In this document: one piece after another, positions 36,614-41,616 of the stretch
Position numbering within the stretch: position 1 is the stretch's first letter
Layout of the letters: each line of letters starts with the position of its first letter
From: Chondrus crispus
Taxonomy: Eukaryota; Rhodophyta; Florideophyceae; Gigartinales; Gigartinaceae
Direction: 5' to 3'
Length of the DNA: 41,616 bases
NCBI RefSeq assembly: GCF_000350225.1
Contig: NW_005179002.1
Span: forward strand, 1 to 41,616
Position numbers and translations under genes: made by a program
The notes under the pieces: model-generated
Told to the model about the DNA's origin: nothing
Databases searched by the model: none
The model's input: the letters and a program-made list of their open reading frames with translations, nothing else

Positions 36614-38284
36614 CTAAGTATCTGCCCTGGGTGCCAAGGGTGGAAGTGCACCGCTGGCCGGAACTGGTTGAACAGATCCTAGCAAACCAGCCCCGCCTGG
36701 CTCCCCAAGTGTCTTGAGAACCGAGTAATTGAGTTTCTTTGATGGCTTCGGAGCGACTGGTTGTGGTTCTTCGTCGTCTTTCTCCGTACCCCGCGATGTT
36801 TTTCCAGAACGAGCAGTCTTCTTCTTTTTCTGAGTGTTTCTCCATGGCCGTAAACGTTTGTACTCTTCTGGATTTTCCCGCTTCATCCTTTCCAATTTCT
36901 CTTGCTTTTCCAAATACTCCTTATTCACTTCGGTCCAAAGTTCTTTCTTCCGCTCATACTCCTCCTCAGTGTTCAAGTATTTTTCTGCATCTTCTTCGTC
37001 AAGGTCACTGAGCTCCCCGTCGTCTGCCTCTTTCTCTATCTCATCATCCTCTTCATCTTCAGAATCGCCTTCCAAGTCTGTTTCCTTTTCGGCAGCCCTT
37101 CGTTTTTGGGCGGCTAACACCAGCTCCTCCTCCACGTTCGTCTCCTGTTCCAACTCTTGGAGTTCTGAGCTTGCCAGAACTTTCGCGAACTCACCTTCCA
37201 GTTGTTCGTCCTCAGTCGTCCGGCCACCTTTCCCTGGAGTAATACGAACTTTTTTCACACTGCCACCTCCCGCAGTGGAACAGGATTCGTCTTCCGCTGT
37301 TTCGCTATCTGCGTCATTTGTCCTCTTTCGCTTTGCCAGTAAAGCTCGCCTAGCCTCTAGACGTTGAAAAGCGGGAGGATCGCACGCTTCCGACCCATCA
37401 GAAATGTTGAGGGACGTCCATTTTCCATCATCTCCACCACCAGCATCAATCTGCGCTGCCGTCAAGGTCGCTGTAGAAGTGTTGTGTAATTCCGTGAGAC
37501 GATCGCGCAATGCGACGTTGCCAATACGGACGACTCGGGTAACGTCCGCTTGCGACCGATAGAAGTCGTGCATGCGCGCCGCGATGAGGAGGGCTGCACC
37601 GCAAAGCCCGCTTGGGCGACGGCCTTCGTTCATCCAATCTCGCTGCATTCTTGCTATAAGCCGAAGCGCGGACATGGCCACCGCGTTTGTCACCTCGCCG
37701 AACTCCAGTTTGTTGGCGAATCGATGAATGTACAAGCTCGGATCAATGATAGGCAACTGAATAGACAAGATCTTCCCCAGCTTCAAGAAAGTATGGCCCA
37801 AGTCGTACAAGTTTGTCTCCAGGACATCGGCAAAATCAAGCAACATGTGCGCTGTGCGCTCCATCCTGCACACGATGTAGAGACAGGCACAGCAAACGTT
37901 TGCCATACGCCTTCCTTTGTGAAAATTGCGTTCAACAGCGACACGGAAGAGACGCAAAGCGCCCTCCGTGTACTTTTGAGTATTGAGGCCGAGTGAGGAG
38001 GCGAGATGCCCAAGCCGCCGTTTTCCATTTTGCATGGTGAGTTCCGTGGCCTCGCGGGAGAAGCCTCGCAAAGCTCCGTACGAGCTGAGACGGCCGTCTG
38101 CACGTACGTGCTGTCCAATGACGTTAGAGCGGCCGCGCGCATCTTCTGAGAAACCGACCTCGCTGACGATGAGATTCTGCTCCAAGACTGTGCCGCACTC
38201 GACGCAAGTTGCCTCACCACGGGCGGTGTCTGTATCTATATCATAGCTGTCGCAGTTGGGACACTTCAACGCAGATGTCGACAT
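36614..38284 (-). CDS. BRF1: Transcription factor IIIB subunit Brf1
   Basis: A 556-aa product. Brf1 recruits RNA polymerase III to tRNA and 5S genes with TBP and Bdp1. Zinc ribbon: C8, C11, C27, C30. Two cyclin folds follow (GALRLFRVAVERNFHKGRR...CCACLYIVCRMERT; LYIHRFANKLEFGEV...RPSGLCGAALLIAARMHDF). The Brf1-specific block SDLDEEDAEKYLNTEEEYERKKELWTEVNKEYLEKQE lies near 445-481, which distinguishes it from TFIIB. The linker is acidic and lysine-rich. The start is the first ATG and the zinc ribbon begins seven residues later. Confidence 0.95.
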   Translation of the reverse strand: MSTSALKCPNCDSYDIDTDTARGEATCVECGTVLEQNLIVSEVGFSEDARGRSNVIGQHVRADGRLSSYGALRGFSREATELTMQNGKRRLGHLASSLGLNTQKYTEGALRLFRVAVERNFHKGRRMANVCCACLYIVCRMERTAHMLLDFADVLETNLYDLGHTFLKLGKILSIQLPIIDPSLYIHRFANKLEFGEVTNAVAMSALRLIARMQRDWMNEGRRPSGLCGAALLIAARMHDFYRSQADVTRVVRIGNVALRDRLTELHNTSTATLTAAQIDAGGGDDGKWTSLNISDGSEACDPPAFQRLEARRALLAKRKRTNDADSETAEDESCSTAGGGSVKKVRITPGKGGRTTEDEQLEGEFAKVLASSELQELEQETNVEEELVLAAQKRRAAEKETDLEGDSEDEEDDEIEKEADDGELSDLDEEDAEKYLNTEEEYERKKELWTEVNKEYLEKQEKLERMKRENPEEYKRLRPWRNTQKKKKTARSGKTSRGTEKDDEEPQPVAPKPSKKLNYSVLKTLGEPGGAGLLGSVQPVPASGALPPLAPRADT

Positions 38285-40261
38285 ACTGCAAGAGCGGTCT
38301 CTATATGCTGCCGAAGGCTAGGTCGGTCCGCAGTGGAATGAATTGTGCCCTGAACCAGTTTTGAATCGGCTAGGCAGTGGGTCGGTAAAGTACGTTGATG
38401 TGCTGTAGACAAAGCGAGCGATGTGTGGGATTGCAAAGCGCTGCTAACACTGCGATGCTCCAGTTTGTGTTCCAATCGGTGCGGTCTGCGTTGGACGGCG
38501 ACCGCTGTTGAATGCGCAAGTAGTGCTGTGCTGACTGCTTGGAGTGCTGCGTCGGCTCGTCTAAACATTTCGATGGCCGGTCGCCTTGAGGTTTTTCCAT
38601 TAGGAAAGCCTCTCAAAAATATTCATAAATAAAAGTAGTCAGCCACCAGTGGCGAGTGCGCATGATTTCGAGCAATGATGTGTATCCTTGTTTGTACACC
38701 CAGTTGCCGCATTTAGAGTAACGCTTTGAATAGTGTAACTACCGAATTAATGAAGAGCAAGGATGAGTGGGTACATACTGGATAAAGTCGAGTTGTCGCA
38801 AAATATGAATGGCAGTCCTTCTTTGATGAGCTTCGCCGGCTGAAAAGTCAGGAGGTTGCGACGAGAATATATCTTTTCGACGTTGTAAAACTCATATTAG
38901 TCGTTCCTCATCAACGTGGAGAGCTATGGGCTTCATACGCAAAGCAAGACTTAGACAACCGATTCCCGCCTGTGGGTGCAGTGTGCGTCTTCAGTTTCTC
39001 GGGTTAAAGACAACTCGGACTTTTGTTGGTCAACTGCGCCATCTTGAAAGATTCTTGAGATGTCGGAAGGCTTCGCAGTGGTCTCAACTTACGATCCAGC
39101 CATTATTCTTGCGGGGCTTACGGACGCACAAAAACCCGGAGTTCTCTACACATGCTCACGTCAAAGCACAACCCGACAGGCAGGTTTTTTAAAGCTCTAT
39201 CTCAGTGTTGCTCCTAGTGGTGATGGATTATAGATCTCCGAAGGCCCAGACTAAGAAAATGTTTTCTCTTCTGTTGAATTCGAGAAAGGCAACATTGGAG
39301 GAAACAGTAAAAGATATCGCGCTGTATTTCATGAGACAGAAGAGAACGCTAAACGAAATAGCAAAAAATCTCAATAGATTTTGTAGATATCTGTCCACAC
39401 GGTACAGTAGTAGAGGTAAAGGGGGGCTGCGTGGTTCTCATCGTCTCAGGCTTGGTCCGACTCTTCCTTGCACGTCAGGGCAAAGGTGTGGAGTTCTGGC
39501 TAAAGACTGCGGAGCGATCTGAGATTGAAGTGTCGAGGACTGTACCGCTACGCACTCCAAGTCAGATAGCACGGCCCTGTTCGACTGTTCCGACAAGAGG
39601 AGAGTGTCTTGAATTTCTGCATGCGCTCGCTTCGCGAACATTACACGCATATTGAAGGCGGAAGAAGATCATCTTTCACTTTGAATCGTGTTCTCTCCAA
39701 GCACCATACGTTATGAACTTGCACTTCTTCGGCACCCGAGTTATCCCTGTTGTGGCTATAGTGGGTGCAGTGCATCTCACTATCGTGAACACACTCTTCC
39801 CCATGAGTGACGAGCAAAGACGGAATCTTGAAGAGAGGCGTAATCAAGGGAGGCTATCGCGATTCCAAAAACCTGATCCAGTGCCAGGGAAATTTGAGGC
39901 CGAGGCGCTTCGGGAAGAAGCGCTATCAGATGGATGGCCGCAAGGATCATCTGACGAGCGCGAAAAGAGCTATGGGATACCATCAGCAGGGGAAGGAGAC
40001 GGCTCGAAAGTTCATAGTTGAACAGGTGGTCTCGCAGAATATTCAATAACAACTGCTGAGTTCACGCAATCCTCTTTAGTGACTATTATCTCGCCAGTAA
40101 ATGACTTGTAGAATCCAACGACCGCGGCACAAATCCATGGAACGATAAACGATGAAACGTAGTGGTTTACTCTCACCTCTTCGGCATGCATCGGCGCACT
40201 GCTAGCGAAACACAACTGACATGTGGTTGGCGAAAATGATGCTGTCTATCCTATCCACGAT
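38285..40261. other. 2-kb stretch with no assigned gene
   Basis: Short frames only. On the plus strand 39205-39522 is open (MDYRSPKAQTKKMFSL from an internal ATG at 39223). At 39804-40050 two frames are open together: one from ATG 39804 (MSDEQRRNLEERRNQG) to 40021, and a basic one to 40049 (KKRYQMDGRKDHLTSAKRAMGYHQ). Either could be an exon of an unrecognised spliced gene; I see no strong GTAAGT/TACTAAC pair that proves one. The left 600 bp contain the BRF1 promoter. Confidence 0.4.
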
Positions 40262-41308
40262 CTACTCGAGAGCGGCGGCACCTGAAGTGATCTCGCTGAG
40301 CTCTTGGGTGATTGCGGCCTGGCGTTGGCGATTGTAGGACAGAGTCAATGTTTGAAGCATGTCCGAGGCATTTCGTGAGGCGCTGTCCATGGCAGACATA
40401 CGGGCGGCCTGCTCGGAGGTGGCGTTCTCGAGCAACGCGTTGAAAATCTGGGTGGCCAGCTGAAACTCGAACAAATCAACGAGAACCTGTGCAGAGTCCA
40501 TGTCGGAATCGAATTCGTATTCGTCGAAAGCCTCGGCTGATTCCATGAGAGCCTTGAGCCCGACGATCGGCTTCTGGATGACTTCCTGAGAAATGACGGA
40601 AATGTACTCGTTGTAGACAAGGACAATTTCATCGTAATCGCGACTCAAAATGTCCTCCGCAATGAGGCAAACTTGTGGAAAGGAAACAGGAACCTTGAAG
40701 ACATCCTTGAACGACAAAATGATGCTTTTTCCGTGAACGCGAGAGAGGCCGTCGCGACCTTTGTCGCCCAGGAGCATGATAGCATGGTTAACATCAGGAG
40801 CTTCGCCAATCATCGCCTTAACTTTTTTGACAATTGAAGAATTGACACCGCCGCAAAGGCCGCGATCGGACGTGACGGCAATGACAAAACGCGACTTGGA
40901 CCCGCTGGCCTCATCACTAGCATCTGGCTTAGTGGCGGCCTCAACCTCGTCCATGGTTTTGAAGAAATCCTGGAGGCCAATCGCGAACGGGCGTGAGTTC
41001 TCTTGGAGAGTTTGGACGGATCGCAGCTTCGCAGCGGCAACCATTTTCATGGCCTTTGTAATCTTCCCAACGGAGCCGACTGAACGCATGCGATCGGAGA
41101 TCGCCTTGAGGTTTGCCCACCGGACAGGCTCCTCAGCGGCGAGCCAGGCGGCGGAGATAGCGGTGGAGTCGAGATGCTGGTGCATGAGGACGGAAGGGGA
41201 CGCGCGCATTGAGGAACGCACAGCGACGAGACTGGAGGTGGGCGAGAGAGCGGTTGGGCGCTGCCCCGCCGAACGCATGAAGCTCTTGAGCGCTGCGCGG
41301 GACGCCAT
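40262..41308 (-). CDS. ATP3: Mitochondrial ATP synthase gamma subunit
   Basis: A 348-aa product. Central rotor shaft of F1. An N-terminal presequence of about 60 residues is rich in Ser, Ala and Arg without acidic residues until EE, and fits mitochondrial import. Mature start: ANLKAISDRMRSVGSVGKITKAMKMVAAAKLR, the long N-terminal helix. SDRGLCGGVNSSI marks the central fold, and the C-terminal helix ends NRQRQAAITQELSEITSGAAALE, complete. The regulatory Cys-containing insertion of the chloroplast gamma subunit is absent, so the mitochondrial form is favoured. Confidence 0.95.
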   Translation of the reverse strand: MASRAALKSFMRSAGQRPTALSPTSSLVAVRSSMRASPSVLMHQHLDSTAISAAWLAAEEPVRWANLKAISDRMRSVGSVGKITKAMKMVAAAKLRSVQTLQENSRPFAIGLQDFFKTMDEVEAATKPDASDEASGSKSRFVIAVTSDRGLCGGVNSSIVKKVKAMIGEAPDVNHAIMLLGDKGRDGLSRVHGKSIILSFKDVFKVPVSFPQVCLIAEDILSRDYDEIVLVYNEYISVISQEVIQKPIVGLKALMESAEAFDEYEFDSDMDSAQVLVDLFEFQLATQIFNALLENATSEQAARMSAMDSASRNASDMLQTLTLSYNRQRQAAITQELSEITSGAAALE

Positions 41309-41616
41309 GGTTGAGAGGGGCGGGGCTCAAATGCGGGGAGGAAACGATCCGAAGTTGGGAGGGCGGGGGTGGTCGGAGAGGCGGGGATTGCTGGTGATGC
41401 GGAGCGGAGGTGCGCTTGGGGCAATGAAGGCGCAATGAGAGGAGTGGATCGCATTGAATCACGCGATTGCTTGGGAGTGGCGCAAAATTACACAGAATTT
41501 AGGTTTTAGTTGCGCATCAATCGGCTGATGGTTGTCTGCAACTTGCCACCTCCCCTCGTCAGCGGCATTTCCCCCCCCCCCCCCCCCCGACCCCCTCCTC
41601 TTCATTCCCATCACCT
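41309..41616. other. Upstream region of ATP3, ending in poly-C
   Basis: GC-rich upstream sequence without a supported gene. A run of 18 C at 41571-41588 lies near the window end, a length at which sequencing and assembly are unreliable. Confidence 0.5.

Overview
This is nuclear DNA of a eukaryote with a compact genome and few introns. Long reading frames for universal eukaryotic proteins lie 100-1,000 bp apart on both strands. They include a 2,293-codon Brr2 helicase frame without an intron, Brf1, SmD1, Rab GDI, Cia1 and the mitochondrial ATP synthase gamma subunit. Only one host gene shows introns: two short ones of 100 and 112 nt with GT/AG ends, the first with a perfect TACTAAC branch site. 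That gene encodes a PP7-type phosphatase, a family best known from plants. A photosynthetic lineage fits best, and an intron-poor unicellular red alga such as Porphyridium is my best guess. This is inference, not proof.

Layout, left to right: the 3' end of an unknown gene with a 114-bp internal duplication (1-495); a bZIP factor (2214-2963); a 1,300-aa matrin-type zinc-finger protein with a 14-aa Arg/Ser/Tyr repeat (3770-7672); an unknown 408-aa protein (7837-9063, minus); an S26 peptidase-fold protein lacking both catalytic residues (9857-10540); an FBP21/WBP4-like protein (10790-11506, minus), head to head with Brr2 (12053-18934); the PP7-like phosphatase in three exons (19374-20947, minus), head to head with Cia1/CIAO1 (21498-22610); a degenerate metallophosphoesterase-like protein (22711-23643, minus), head to head with Rab GDI (24290-25699); and a RAD51-like recombinase paralogue (25823-26614, minus).

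From 26967 to 34962 lies a complete Ty1/copia-type LTR retrotransposon on the minus strand. Its 297-bp LTRs differ at only two bases, and CCAGG target-site duplications flank it, so it inserted recently. It has gag, a U7 -1 slippery heptamer into the protease-integrase frame, a 0.5-kb non-coding gap, then RT-RNase H with one in-frame stop. Its unusual part is a 417-codon gene on the opposite strand between pol and the 3' LTR. That gene has its own upstream region and a Cys...His...Asp pattern suggesting a papain-like cysteine peptidase fold. I think this antisense accessory gene is the best candidate in the window for something undescribed.

Right of the element are SmD1 (36002-36373), Brf1 (36614-38284, minus), a poorly understood 2-kb stretch, and mitochondrial ATP synthase gamma (40262-41308, minus). 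RNA-processing genes are prominent: Brr2, its known regulator FBP21, SmD1 and possibly the zinc-finger/RS-like protein. FBP21 and Brr2 share one 546-bp upstream region. No tRNA, rRNA or CRISPR array was found.
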